Source: Micromonospora ferruginea
Lineage (GTDB): Bacteria > Actinomycetota > Actinomycetes > Mycobacteriales > Micromonosporaceae
Direction of reading: 5' to 3'
Length of the DNA stretch: 64,000 bases
Assembly: GCF_013694245.2 (NCBI RefSeq)
Contig: NZ_CP059322.2
Coordinates: 6,393,001 to 6,457,000, forward strand
The position numbers were made by a program, and so were the translations under genes. Of this stretch, positions 23,894-35,309 are shown one piece after another; the stretch's first letter is position 1, and each line of letters opens with the position of its first letter. The notes under the pieces are model-generated. The model was not told the origin of the DNA, made no database searches, and saw only the letters and a program-made list of their open reading frames with translations.

Positions 23894-25735
23894 TCAGCCG
23901 TTGATCCGCCGGAACACCGTCAGCAGCGTGTCCCGGCTGCGCTTCTCCAGGAACTCGCTGGCCATCAGCTCCTGCATCTGCACGGTCCGGCCGTCGAACA
24001 GCGTCAGCGTGGCCTTCAGCGGCACCTCCCGCCGCACCTCCACCGAGGTGATCTCCTCGTACGGCAGGTAGGGGTGGCGGGCGGCCAGGTCGGCGACCGG
24101 CACCGAGCCGACGAGCGCGGTCAGCCGCTTCTCGCCCTCGCCGGCCTTGCCCGGGTCGGCGATCAGCACCAGGCCGTTGTCGAGCACCAGCACGTCGTGC
24201 TCCCGGCCGTCGATCTTGATGTTGGCCAGCCCGGCGATCAGGTCGGCGTTCCGGGCCGAGGCTCGGGACTGCACGACGGTGGCGCCGGCGACGTCGACGC
24301 CCCGCTCGGCCAGTCGGGCCAACGCCTCGTCCACGCTCGCCGGGGCGACCGCCAGCTCGGCCACGTCGGCCAGGTCCCACGGCTCGCCGTCCGGCCCGAC
24401 CAGCCGCGCCGGGCCGGTCCAGGAGAGTTCCCAGCGGGCCCGGCCGGAGCGGACCGCCGCGTTGTCCAGCAGCGTCTCCATCGGGCCGGCGAACGCGGCC
24501 GCCGCCTCCTTGCGGGTGGCGCCGTCGAAGAACTGCTCGGCGAACTCACCGAGCCGGCCGGACCGGACCAGCTCCAGCACCGTCGGCAGGCCCGGGGAGG
24601 GGGTGCCGGTGAACCGGCCGGCCGCCCGGTAGATGCCGTCGGCCTGCCGCTGCACGCCGGCCGCCACCGACTCGGCGACGAACTCCGGCCACGGCAGCAC
24701 CCGCCGGGAGCCGTGCGCGACCACCAGCGACTGGAGGTGGCGGCCGGCGCCGGCCACGTCGGCCAGCAGCGTCCGTCCCGGCCGCTCGTCCGCCCCGGGC
24801 CCGGTGGCGGGTGCGGCCGTCATCGCGGCGACCCGCACGCCGATCGGCGGGTGGGTGTCCCAGCGGGACGGCTCGCGCTCCGGCGCGTTCTCCCGCAACG
24901 CGTCGATCTCGTCGCGGCGGGCGTCGAGCAACTGCGCGAAGCCGCCGAAGAGGTCGTCCGGGGCCAGCCCGGCCGACCAGCCCGACTCGACGTAGCGGCG
25001 CATGTAGAAGGCCCAGGCGGCGTCCAGCGCCGGCAGCGTACGCAGCGCCGAGGTGGCCGCCTCGGTGCCGGCGAGCGCCACCGACGCGCGGTCCGCCTCC
25101 AGCTCCTGGCGACGCGAGGCGGCGTTGTCCACCATCAGGTAGAGCAGCGCGTAGCCCTTGAACACCCAGCCGATCGGGTTGCGCGGGCTGATCCGCTCGA
25201 TCGTCTCCCCGATGGCCAGCCGGCCCCGGTAGGCCACCCCGCCGAGGCGGGTGTGCCGGCCGGAGTAGTGGCCCAGCTCGTGGGCGAGCACCGAGCGGAG
25301 CTGGTCGATCCGCATGGCCTGCAACAGCGGCAACCCGACGTAGAGCGTGCGCCGGCCGCCGACCAGGCCGAGCAGCCGGCTCTGCTCGCCGACCGCCGCG
25401 TTCACCTCCGGGACCAGCCGGATCTCGTCCGGCGCCCGGGTGCCGACCGCGGTGGCCAGCTCGCGCACCGTGGCCCAGAGCCCCGGCGCCGCCCGCTCGT
25501 CCAGGACCAGGCCGGGCGCGGGTTCGTTCTTCGTACGGATCGCCTTCCACATCCCGACGCCCACCGCGCCCAGCGCGACCACCAGCGGCAGCAGCAGCTT
25601 TCCGGTGACCACGCCGTTGGTGTGGCCGAACAGCCAGACCCCGAGCGCGACCACGGCGGCGAGCTGGAGCAGCGCGACGACGTAGAAACCGATCAACATG
25701 ACCACCGAGGCGAGCGCCCGGTACGTCGCGGACAT
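23894..25735 (-). CDS. M48 family membrane metalloprotease (HtpX/Ste24-like)
   Basis: A 613-residue protein. Two N-terminal transmembrane helices (residues about 9-36 and 45-64) precede the protease domain. The zinc site is HELGH at 152-156 (AHELGHYSGRH), with the third ligand in RRQELEADR. About 300 residues beyond the usual catalytic core form a large extra domain (from about residue 310) without a motif I recognise; it ends with a beta-rich segment (REHDVLVLDNGLVLIAD, VPLKATLTLFDGRTVQ). The family degrades misfolded membrane proteins. It is divergent from tyrA across a repeat-containing 304-nt gap. Confidence 0.88.
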   Translation of the reverse strand: MSATYRALASVVMLIGFYVVALLQLAAVVALGVWLFGHTNGVVTGKLLLPLVVALGAVGVGMWKAIRTKNEPAPGLVLDERAAPGLWATVRELATAVGTRAPDEIRLVPEVNAAVGEQSRLLGLVGGRRTLYVGLPLLQAMRIDQLRSVLAHELGHYSGRHTRLGGVAYRGRLAIGETIERISPRNPIGWVFKGYALLYLMVDNAASRRQELEADRASVALAGTEAATSALRTLPALDAAWAFYMRRYVESGWSAGLAPDDLFGGFAQLLDARRDEIDALRENAPEREPSRWDTHPPIGVRVAAMTAAPATGPGADERPGRTLLADVAGAGRHLQSLVVAHGSRRVLPWPEFVAESVAAGVQRQADGIYRAAGRFTGTPSPGLPTVLELVRSGRLGEFAEQFFDGATRKEAAAAFAGPMETLLDNAAVRSGRARWELSWTGPARLVGPDGEPWDLADVAELAVAPASVDEALARLAERGVDVAGATVVQSRASARNADLIAGLANIKIDGREHDVLVLDNGLVLIADPGKAGEGEKRLTALVGSVPVADLAARHPYLPYEEITSVEVRREVPLKATLTLFDGRTVQMQELMASEFLEKRSRDTLLTVFRRING

Positions 25736-25862
25736 GTGTGTCCCTCTTCCCCCGTTGACGAAGGCCCGACCGGTGGGTCCGGTCGAGCCGCCGGAGGACC
25801 GTACGACGCGCCCCCAACCCGGACATCCCCCGTCCGGCCGAATCGATCTCCACCGTCGATCC

Positions 25863-25946
25863 GTAAGGCGGGGCCCCCGCTTAACGCTTCCGGTAGAGGC
25901 GGGGTCCCCGCTTAACGCGAGGTGTTAAGAAGGGCCCCCGCCTTAC
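25863..25946. repeat. Three copies of the 23-bp palindromic repeat in the divergent M48-tyrA gap
   Basis: Copies at 25863-25885 and 25893-25916 are direct (GTAAGGCGGGG and GTAGAGGCGGGG halves with GCTTAAC ends). The third, 25924-25946, is inverted (GTTAAGAAGGG...GCCTTAC). The 304-nt region 25736-26039 has no gene; apart from these repeats and the ribosome binding site GAGGTGG before tyrA I see nothing else in it. Confidence 0.8.
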
Positions 25947-26039
25947 AACCCGGCCTCGGCGGGTGGGGCGATATCCTCGGCGGGACTTCCCGCGGGGCCG
26001 CCCGGGCTCCGCCGACGACGCGGACGCCGAGGTGGACCG

Positions 26040-27065
26040 ATGGTGGGCGAGGCCGGCGGGCTGGCACGCGCGGCGGTGGTCGGCACCGGGCTGATCGGTG
26101 GTTCGGTGCTGCTCCGGCTCCGCGACGCGGGGCTCGACGTCGCCGCCTGGGATCCGGACCCGGCCGCCCGGCGGCAGGTGGGCCGGCGGGGCATCGAGGC
26201 CCCCGACGAGGTCGAGGCGGCGGTCGCCGGCCGGGACGTGGTGTTCGTCTGCGGCCCGCTGCCCACGTTGCCCGCCATGCTGGCCCGGGTGGCCGCCGCC
26301 ACCGACGACGGGTGCGTGCTGACGGACGTGGGCAGCGTCAAGGCGGAGGTGGCCACCGCCGCCACCGCGCAGGGGCTGGGGCACCGGTTCGTGCCGGGGC
26401 ATCCGATGGCCGGCGCCGACCGGGCCGGCCTGGGCGCGGCCGGCCCGGAGCTGCTGGACGGCGCGGCCTGGGTGCTGTGCCCGGGGCCGACCGGGGTGGA
26501 CCCGTTCCGCCGGCTCGCCGCGCTGCTGGTCGACGTCTTCCACGCCCGGGTGGTGCCGATGTCGGCCCCGGAGCACGACGCCGCCGCCGCGCTCGCCTCG
26601 CACCTGCCGCACCTGCTGGCCGGCGCGCTGGCCGGCGCGGTGCAGCGCTCGGCGTTGCGGGACGCGGTGCTGGCGCTGGCCGCCGGCAGCTTCTCCGACG
26701 GGACCCGGGTCGCCGGCGGGCCGCCCGAGCGGACCGCGAACATGCTGCTCGGCAACCGGGACCGGGTGCTGGCCGAGCTGGCCGAGGTGGGCGTGTTCCT
26801 GGACGAGTTGGCCGGCGCGCTGCGCGCCGGTGACGCCGGCGCGCTGGCCGGCCGGCTGGCCGAGGCGCGTACGGCGCGGGAGGCGCTGCGGGGCCGCACG
26901 TTCACCGCGCACCGGCGGGAGTTCCCGGCCGGCGCCGACCCCGCGGTCGAGCTGGCCTACCTGCGCGAGGTGGGCGCGGCGGGGGGCCACCTGACCGGGT
27001 GCCGGGTGACCGACGGCGCGGTCGGATACACCGCGCACCTGCCGGGCGCTCCGCCGTTAGGCTGA
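26040..27065 (+). CDS. tyrA: Prephenate dehydrogenase
   Basis: A 341-residue protein. The NAD(P) Rossmann motif is VVGTGLIGGSVLL at the N-terminus. TDVGSVKAEVATAA carries the Ser-Val-Lys catalytic region, and GHPMAGADRAGLGAA contains the conserved His-Pro-Met-Ala-Gly substrate-binding site. The helical C-terminal half has the SHLPHLLAGALA helix. It oxidatively decarboxylates prephenate (or arogenate) for tyrosine. No ACT domain is present, so feedback control may be absent or in the catalytic domain. It leads a short run with the SIMPL protein (5-nt gap). Confidence 0.93.
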   Translation: MVGEAGGLARAAVVGTGLIGGSVLLRLRDAGLDVAAWDPDPAARRQVGRRGIEAPDEVEAAVAGRDVVFVCGPLPTLPAMLARVAAATDDGCVLTDVGSVKAEVATAATAQGLGHRFVPGHPMAGADRAGLGAAGPELLDGAAWVLCPGPTGVDPFRRLAALLVDVFHARVVPMSAPEHDAAAALASHLPHLLAGALAGAVQRSALRDAVLALAAGSFSDGTRVAGGPPERTANMLLGNRDRVLAELAEVGVFLDELAGALRAGDAGALAGRLAEARTAREALRGRTFTAHRREFPAGADPAVELAYLREVGAAGGHLTGCRVTDGAVGYTAHLPGAPPLG

Positions 27066-27070
27066 GCGGC

Positions 27071-27712
27071 ATGGCGGACGCACCGGTCGTGGCGGTACGC
27101 GGCGAGGCCTACCGGGAGGTCGCTCCCGAGCTGGCCCGCTTCACGGTGACCGCGACCGTCCGGGACCGGGATCGCGAGACCACGCTGACCCGGCTGGCCG
27201 AGCGGGCCGCCGCGGTGCGGGCGCTGCTCGACGCGGCCGAACCGGCGGTGGAGCGGCGGGAGACCGGCCAGGTCAACGTCTGGCCGGTGACGAAGCGGTC
27301 GGGTGACCGCGTGGTGGCCTGGCAGGGCAGCGTCGGCACCACGGTCACGGTCACCGACTTCACCTCGCTGGGTGAGCTGATGCTCCGCCTGGCCGACCAG
27401 GAGCAGGTCGAGGTGGCCGGTCCGGTGTGGTCGTTGCGGCCGGACAGCCCGGCCTACCGGGAGGCGCGGCACGCCGCGATCGCCGACGCCCTGGCCCGCG
27501 CCCGGGAGTACGCCGAGGCGCTCGGCGCCCGCGTCACCGCGCTGCGCGAGCTGGCCGACACCGGCCTGACCGCGGCCCCGCCGATGTTCGCCAAGGCGGC
27601 GTACGCCCGCTCCGGCGAGTCCGTGCCGGAGCTGGAGCTGGATCCGGCGCCGCAGCCGGTGCAGGCGGCGGTCGAGGCGCGGTTCACCATCAGCGAGCCG
27701 GTGCTCGGCTGA
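27071..27712 (+). CDS. SIMPL domain protein (DUF541)
   Basis: A 213-residue protein. The start VVAVRGEAYREVAPELARFTVT and the middle VNVWPVTKRSGDRVVAWQGSVGTTVTVTDF follow the SIMPL/DUF541 pattern, as does the helix ADALARAREYAEALGARV. Unlike many relatives it has no signal peptide, so it is predicted cytoplasmic. Relatives include mouse SIMPL and bacterial periplasmic proteins linked to oxidative stress, but no enzymatic role is established. ATG 27071 starts five bases after tyrA, and its stop overlaps the next gene. Confidence 0.8.
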   Translation: MADAPVVAVRGEAYREVAPELARFTVTATVRDRDRETTLTRLAERAAAVRALLDAAEPAVERRETGQVNVWPVTKRSGDRVVAWQGSVGTTVTVTDFTSLGELMLRLADQEQVEVAGPVWSLRPDSPAYREARHAAIADALARAREYAEALGARVTALRELADTGLTAAPPMFAKAAYARSGESVPELELDPAPQPVQAAVEARFTISEPVLG

Positions 27713-28359
27713 TGCCGCCGGCCGAGGTGCTCGCGCTGGACGAGTTGGTCGCCCGGGCGCGGGCGCTCGCCGAGGACGGCCCGCGGCAACTGCTCGGCAT
27801 CGCCGGCGCGCCCGGCGCGGGCAAGTCCACCCTGGCGGAGCGGGTCGTCGCCGGGGTCGGCCCGGTCGCCCGGCTGGTGCCGATGGACGGCTTCCACCTG
27901 GCCGGTTCGGCGCTGGCCCGGCTGGGTCGGGCGGCGCGCAAGGGCGCGCCGGACACGTTCGACGTGAACGGCTTCGTCGCCACCCTGCGCCGGTTGCGCC
28001 GGCTGGAGCCGACCTCGGTGTGGGCGCCGGAGTTCCGCCGTGACCTGGAGGAGCCGGTGGCCGGCGCGATCGAGGTGCCGCCCGAGGTGCGGCTGGTCGT
28101 CACCGAGGGCAACTACCTGCTGCTGCGGGACGACCCGTGGGAGGAGGTGCGTTCGCTGCTGCACCAGGCGTGGTTCCTCGACCTGGACGCCGAGCTGCGG
28201 CTGCGCCGCCTGACCGCCCGGCACGAGGCCTACGGGAAGTCGCCGGAGCAGGCTCGCGCCTGGGCGCGCGGCAGCGACGAGGAGAACGCCCGGCTGGTCA
28301 CCGGCACCGCCGCGCACGCCGACCTGGTGGTCCGGCTGGCCGAGCCGCCACCGGGCTGA
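27712..28359 (+). CDS. P-loop nucleoside/nucleotide (or pantothenate-like) kinase
   Basis: A 215-residue protein. Walker A is GAPGAGKST, followed by PMDGFHLAGSAL and the TFDVNGFVATLRRL block. VVTEGNYLLL is the Walker B/EGNY region and LTARHEAYGKSPEQAR forms the lid. This matches the uridine-kinase/PanK-like group annotated as nucleoside/nucleotide kinase or fructokinase (FrcK/YggC). The substrate is open. ATG 27712 shares one base with the preceding stop (TGATG). Confidence 0.85.
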   Translation: MPPAEVLALDELVARARALAEDGPRQLLGIAGAPGAGKSTLAERVVAGVGPVARLVPMDGFHLAGSALARLGRAARKGAPDTFDVNGFVATLRRLRRLEPTSVWAPEFRRDLEEPVAGAIEVPPEVRLVVTEGNYLLLRDDPWEEVRSLLHQAWFLDLDAELRLRRLTARHEAYGKSPEQARAWARGSDEENARLVTGTAAHADLVVRLAEPPPG

Positions 28360-28377
28360 CCGGCCGGCGAGCGCCGG

Positions 28378-28451
28378 GCCGATCGCGCCGGGCCGATCGC
28401 GCCGGGCCGATCGCGCCAGGCCGATCGCGCTGGGGCCGATCGCGCCGGCCG
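28378..28451. repeat. Five tandem copies of a 14-bp repeat in a convergent gap
   Basis: The unit GGCCGATCGCGCCG repeats five times, with single-base changes and one extra G between units four and five. Each unit contains the palindrome CGATCG. It lies between the kinase gene and the convergent membrane hydrolase, with no other structure in the 127-nt gap. Confidence 0.8.
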
Positions 28452-28486
28452 GGGCACGGTCCAGCCGGATCCCGGGCCGGGCGCGG

Positions 28487-31060
28487 TCAGCCGGTTCCGG
28501 GGCGCGGTGACGGCACGCTTCGGCGCAGCAGGCGGGCCACCACGGCCCGCTCGCGGGCGAACTCGACCGCCTCCGGATAGCCGCTGTGGCTGCGGATGGG
28601 CGGGTCGGCCACCTCCCCACCGGACGGGTGCAGCGCCTCCGGGTCGGTCACCGGCACGTCCCGCTGCCCGGCGCTGACCTGCCAGCCGAGCGGGTCGGTG
28701 TCCCGCCAGAAGTTGGTCCAGGCGACGTGCCCGTCGGGCCAGGTGACCGCCCGGGCCAGCGTGCGCAGCCGCTCCGGTCCGAAGTAGGACGGGAAGACCC
28801 GGCCGTAGAGGCGGGTGAGCTGGCAGCCGTAGGAGAAGAACCAGGTCCGCCGGCGCCAGCGGCGGGGCAGTTGCAGCAGCACCGCGGCGCAGATGACGGT
28901 GCCCTGGCTGTGCCCGGAGAGGATCACGCCGTCCATCCGGTCCGGGTGGTGCGGCGGCAGCGCCAGCAGGCCGGCCACCCGGGTCTGGAGTTCCGGCACG
29001 GCCCGCTCGGCGTAGCTGGGCGGGGCGAGCGGGTGCGCGGCCCGGGGCCAGAACGTGCACACGTCCCAGATCACGCCGACCGAGCGGCGTACCGAGTCGG
29101 TGCGGTAGACGAGCAACCCGAGCGCGCTGGTCACCACCGGCAGCCAGCCGAGCACCGCGTCACCGAGGTCGGCGGTCCAGTGGATCACGGTCTGCCAGCC
29201 GGCGGGGGAGAGCGGGTCGGGCCGGTGCCCGGAGAGCGCGGCGGCGCAGCAGAGCGTGATCAGGACCGCGGACACGGCCGCGTAGCAGCCGAGCAACCGG
29301 ACGGCGTGCTCGCCCACCAGCCGGTGCAGCGCCCGGTAGGTGCTGACGTCGCGGCAGCGGCGCCTGTCGTGCGCGGAGAGGCCGCCACCGGCGGTCAGTC
29401 CGGCGTACTCGGCACGGCGCAGGCCGCGCAGCAGGACCGCGACCCGCAGCAGCAGCCCGAGCAGGGTGAGCAGGCCGATCACGCAGGCCAGCCCGGCCCA
29501 GAAGACGGCGAGCGGTGGCGCCACCCGGCCCGGGTCGCCGGGCTCGCCCGGACCGGCCAGTCGTTCGCTGACCCAGTAGAGCAGCCCGGCGCAGTAGGCG
29601 ACGGCCATCATCCAGCCGAAGCCGGCGATGACCGCCGGCGCGCATCCGTGCCAGGCCAGACCGGTGTACGCGCCGAGTGGCTGGGTCGGCACGGCGGGTC
29701 GGAGCCGGGGCAGCAGCAGCCCGGCGACAGCCACCGCGATGGCCGGGCCGACGAGCATCCAGGTGTGCAGCCCGGCCGGCGCAGCGGGCAGGCCGGGCAG
29801 GCCGCGTTCGATCCAGACCACCGCGAGCGGCAGCAGCGCGCCGGCGATCACCGGCCCGACCAGCGCCCGCCGGCCGGAGCGGTTGGCGGCGCCGATGGCC
29901 ACCAGCAGCAGCACCTGGTAGGTGACCAGCCAGGCCAGCGCGGTCTCGTAGCCGGGTAGCGGTCGCACGGTGTCGCAGCCGGCGAGGTCCGGAGCGGTGG
30001 CGCACCCGACGGGCAGTCGGTAGGTGGCCAGCGGCGCGCCGGCCGGCCCGTCGGGGAGCAGCAGGAGGACGAACGTGCCGAGCAGCCCGAGCCCGGTGCA
30101 CGCCGCCACCGCGACGCTCCACCGGCCCAGCGGGGTGGCGCCCTGGCGTCGGCTGAGCCACGGGCGGCCCACCGCGATCACGGCGATGGTCACCACGGTG
30201 GCGAACAGCAGCACGGTGGGCCAGGCGACGGCGGCCCGCAGGCCGCGCGGCGGATCCATGATGAGCACCGCGGCGACCGGCACGGCGGCGGCGACCACCG
30301 CCCCGGTGCACAGGTGCAACACGGCGGCCCGGCGTAGCTGGCCCTCCCCGTTCCAGAACGTCGGGTCCTGCAGCGGGTTCTCCAGCCGCTCGGGCGGCTC
30401 GGCGGGCTCGTCCTCGTGGCCGGTGGGCCGGTGGCGCGGCTCGGCGGGCATCTCCGCCTCGTACTGGTAGGTGCGCCAGGCGAGCACGCCGATGGCGGCC
30501 AGCACGAGCAGCGGCAGCAGCAGCCCGAGGGCCAGCGTGCGGGCGCCCGCCCGCCACCACGGGTCGCCGAGGAACTCCCACGGTCCGGGGATCTGGCCGA
30601 GGCACTCCCGGCTCACGCACTGCCAGCCGACGAGGTCCACCCCGATCCCGGTCACGGTGATCACCAGGGTGCAGGTCAGGCTCAGGCAGAACAGGCGGAT
30701 GAGCCAGGCGGTGATGCCGGACCGGCTGGCCCAGCGCTCCCGGTCCGGGTCCGCCGGGATGCCGGCGCGGGCGTGCAGCGCGACGTTGGCCAGGGCGAAG
30801 GGCAGCAGCAGCGTCCAGAGGGCGCGTTCGACGTCCCGCCGGGTCCGCGCGCCGGAGGTCAACTTCCCCCAGCTGTACGCCTCGACGCTGATCGGGTCGT
30901 CCCGCGCAGCGGTGGCCGAGCGGTAGAAACCGGTCACCTGCCCGCCGGCCACGAGGTCCGGTGGTGTGCCGCCGGCTCCCGCTCCGGGGTCGAGACCCAG
31001 CAGTTGATCCGGTGGGGTGTTCGAGACCCCGTGGACCCGTAGTTCCAGCACGCGCTCCAT
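28487..31060 (-). CDS. Large polytopic membrane protein with split alpha/beta-hydrolase domain
   Basis: An 857-residue protein. The first residues LELRVHGVSNTPPDQLLG look like the first strand and oxyanion loop of an alpha/beta hydrolase. The next 80-660 residues hold about twelve transmembrane helices. After them the hydrolase resumes: DGVILSGHSQGTVICAA has the nucleophile elbow with Ser718, followed by candidate Asp787/Asp789 (NFWRDTDPLG) and His825 (IRSHSGYPE). The fold therefore appears interrupted by a membrane insert (inference). A lipase or esterase acting at the membrane is possible. It stands alone with a candidate operator upstream. Confidence 0.75.
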   Translation of the reverse strand: MERVLELRVHGVSNTPPDQLLGLDPGAGAGGTPPDLVAGGQVTGFYRSATAARDDPISVEAYSWGKLTSGARTRRDVERALWTLLLPFALANVALHARAGIPADPDRERWASRSGITAWLIRLFCLSLTCTLVITVTGIGVDLVGWQCVSRECLGQIPGPWEFLGDPWWRAGARTLALGLLLPLLVLAAIGVLAWRTYQYEAEMPAEPRHRPTGHEDEPAEPPERLENPLQDPTFWNGEGQLRRAAVLHLCTGAVVAAAVPVAAVLIMDPPRGLRAAVAWPTVLLFATVVTIAVIAVGRPWLSRRQGATPLGRWSVAVAACTGLGLLGTFVLLLLPDGPAGAPLATYRLPVGCATAPDLAGCDTVRPLPGYETALAWLVTYQVLLLVAIGAANRSGRRALVGPVIAGALLPLAVVWIERGLPGLPAAPAGLHTWMLVGPAIAVAVAGLLLPRLRPAVPTQPLGAYTGLAWHGCAPAVIAGFGWMMAVAYCAGLLYWVSERLAGPGEPGDPGRVAPPLAVFWAGLACVIGLLTLLGLLLRVAVLLRGLRRAEYAGLTAGGGLSAHDRRRCRDVSTYRALHRLVGEHAVRLLGCYAAVSAVLITLCCAAALSGHRPDPLSPAGWQTVIHWTADLGDAVLGWLPVVTSALGLLVYRTDSVRRSVGVIWDVCTFWPRAAHPLAPPSYAERAVPELQTRVAGLLALPPHHPDRMDGVILSGHSQGTVICAAVLLQLPRRWRRRTWFFSYGCQLTRLYGRVFPSYFGPERLRTLARAVTWPDGHVAWTNFWRDTDPLGWQVSAGQRDVPVTDPEALHPSGGEVADPPIRSHSGYPEAVEFARERAVVARLLRRSVPSPRPGTG

Positions 31061-31069
31061 CGCGGCCTC

Positions 31070-31099
31070 CCCAGAGTGAGCATCTCACTACCCAGAGTG
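31070..31099. promoter_or_regulatory. Candidate operator upstream of the membrane hydrolase
   Basis: The inverted repeat AGTGAG-CAT-CTCACT (31075-31089) overlaps one of two direct copies of CCCAGAGTG (31070-31078 and 31091-31099), which are 21 bp apart, two helical turns. The site is 10-39 nt before the hydrolase start on the minus strand. Binding by a dimeric repressor is an inference. Confidence 0.4.
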
Positions 31100-31156
31100 C
31101 ACGCTGATTCCTGAATCCGCATCCCCCCGAAGGAGTTGTTTTCGCAGCTCAGGTGG

Positions 31157-31714
31157 TTATTCCAGGGATCTGACCGGGCGGGCGGGGCTACCCACCGCCA
31201 CCACGTTGGCGGGCAGGTCGCGGGTCACCACCGCGCCGGCGCCGACCACCGTGTTGTCGCCGATGCTCACCCCGGCGAGGACGATCGCGCCGCCGCCGAG
31301 CCAGACGTTGTCGCCGATGGTGATCGGCTGGGCCGCCTCCCACTTGGCCCGCCGGGCCTCGGGCTCCACCGGGTGGGTGGCGGTGAGCAGTTGCACGTTC
31401 GGTCCGATCTGGACGTCCGCGCCGACGGTGATCCGGGCGACGTCGAGGAAGACCGCGTTGAAGTTGACGAAGCTGCGGGGCCCGATGTGGGTCTGGTAGC
31501 CGTAGTCGCAGTGGAAGGGCGGCCGGACCCAGGCGTCCTCGCCGAGCGTGCCGAGCAGTTCCCGCAGCGCGGCGACGCGCCCCTGCGGGTCGTCGGCGGA
31601 GCTGCGGTTGAAGCGTTCGGTGAGCCGGGCGGCGCGGTCCAGGTCGGCGGCGATCGCGGGGTCGTCGGCGAGGTACGGCTCGCCGGCCAGCATCCGGTCC
31701 TTCATGGAGGTCAT
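31157..31714 (-). CDS. Sugar O-acetyltransferase (maltose/galactoside type)
   Basis: A 185-residue trimeric left-handed beta-helix acetyltransferase of the LacA/Maa group. The N-terminal Mac domain reads MKDRMLAGEPYLADDPAIAAD...LTERFN. The hexapeptide core has FHCDYGYQTHIGPRSFVNFN and LLTATHPVEPEAR, containing the catalytic His. GDNVWLGGGAIVLAGVSIGDNTVVGAGAVV follows the repeats. It transfers acetyl from CoA to a 6-hydroxyl of sugars; the physiological acceptor is unknown. ATG 31714 is used; a second in-frame ATG at 31705 is possible. It is divergent from the subtilisin gene. Confidence 0.9.
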   Translation of the reverse strand: MTSMKDRMLAGEPYLADDPAIAADLDRAARLTERFNRSSADDPQGRVAALRELLGTLGEDAWVRPPFHCDYGYQTHIGPRSFVNFNAVFLDVARITVGADVQIGPNVQLLTATHPVEPEARRAKWEAAQPITIGDNVWLGGGAIVLAGVSIGDNTVVGAGAVVTRDLPANVVAVGSPARPVRSLE

Positions 31715-31781
31715 CGGGGGATCATCCCGGGTTCGACCGGTGGGATGGAACCGATTGCGTCGGAATGGTGACTTCCCGTTG

Positions 31782-31794
31782 CATACCCGGTATG
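31782..31794. promoter_or_regulatory. CATACCCGGTATG palindrome in the divergent acetyltransferase/subtilisin gap
   Basis: The 13-bp palindrome with its AT-rich 3' flank (GTAATTCTGATAA) matches one at 37692-37704. It lies 65 nt before the subtilisin TTG start and overlaps a weak promoter-like pair (TTGCAT at 31779, TGATAA at 31801). An operator for an unknown regulator is inferred. Confidence 0.4.
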
Positions 31795-31858
31795 TAATTC
31801 TGATAACCCGCGTCGATGTGTCTCTCATCGATGATGACGCCGCACGGAGGAGAAAAGG

Positions 31859-35194
<3,336 letters not shown>

Positions 35195-35200
35195 GTCCGA

Positions 35201-35242
35201 CCGTCCGGGTCCGCGGCGATGTCAGGCCGCGGACCCGGACGG
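35201..35242. terminator. Bidirectional hairpin terminator between subtilisin and dapD
   Basis: Perfect 17-bp arms (35201-35217 and 35226-35242, CCGTCCGGGTCCGCGGC) with an 8-nt loop in the convergent gap. Confidence 0.7.
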
Positions 35243-35309
35243 GTCGTCAGTGCCGTTCATGTTCGCGACTGCGCGGCTCGCAAGCCCGGCTCACTCCCCG
35301 CGGCGAACG

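Noticed and set aside
28487..31060. Long plus-strand open frames opposite the membrane hydrolase
   Set aside because: They are GC-skew shadows rich in Arg, Gly and Pro without motifs, while the minus frame gives helices and a GHSQG motif.
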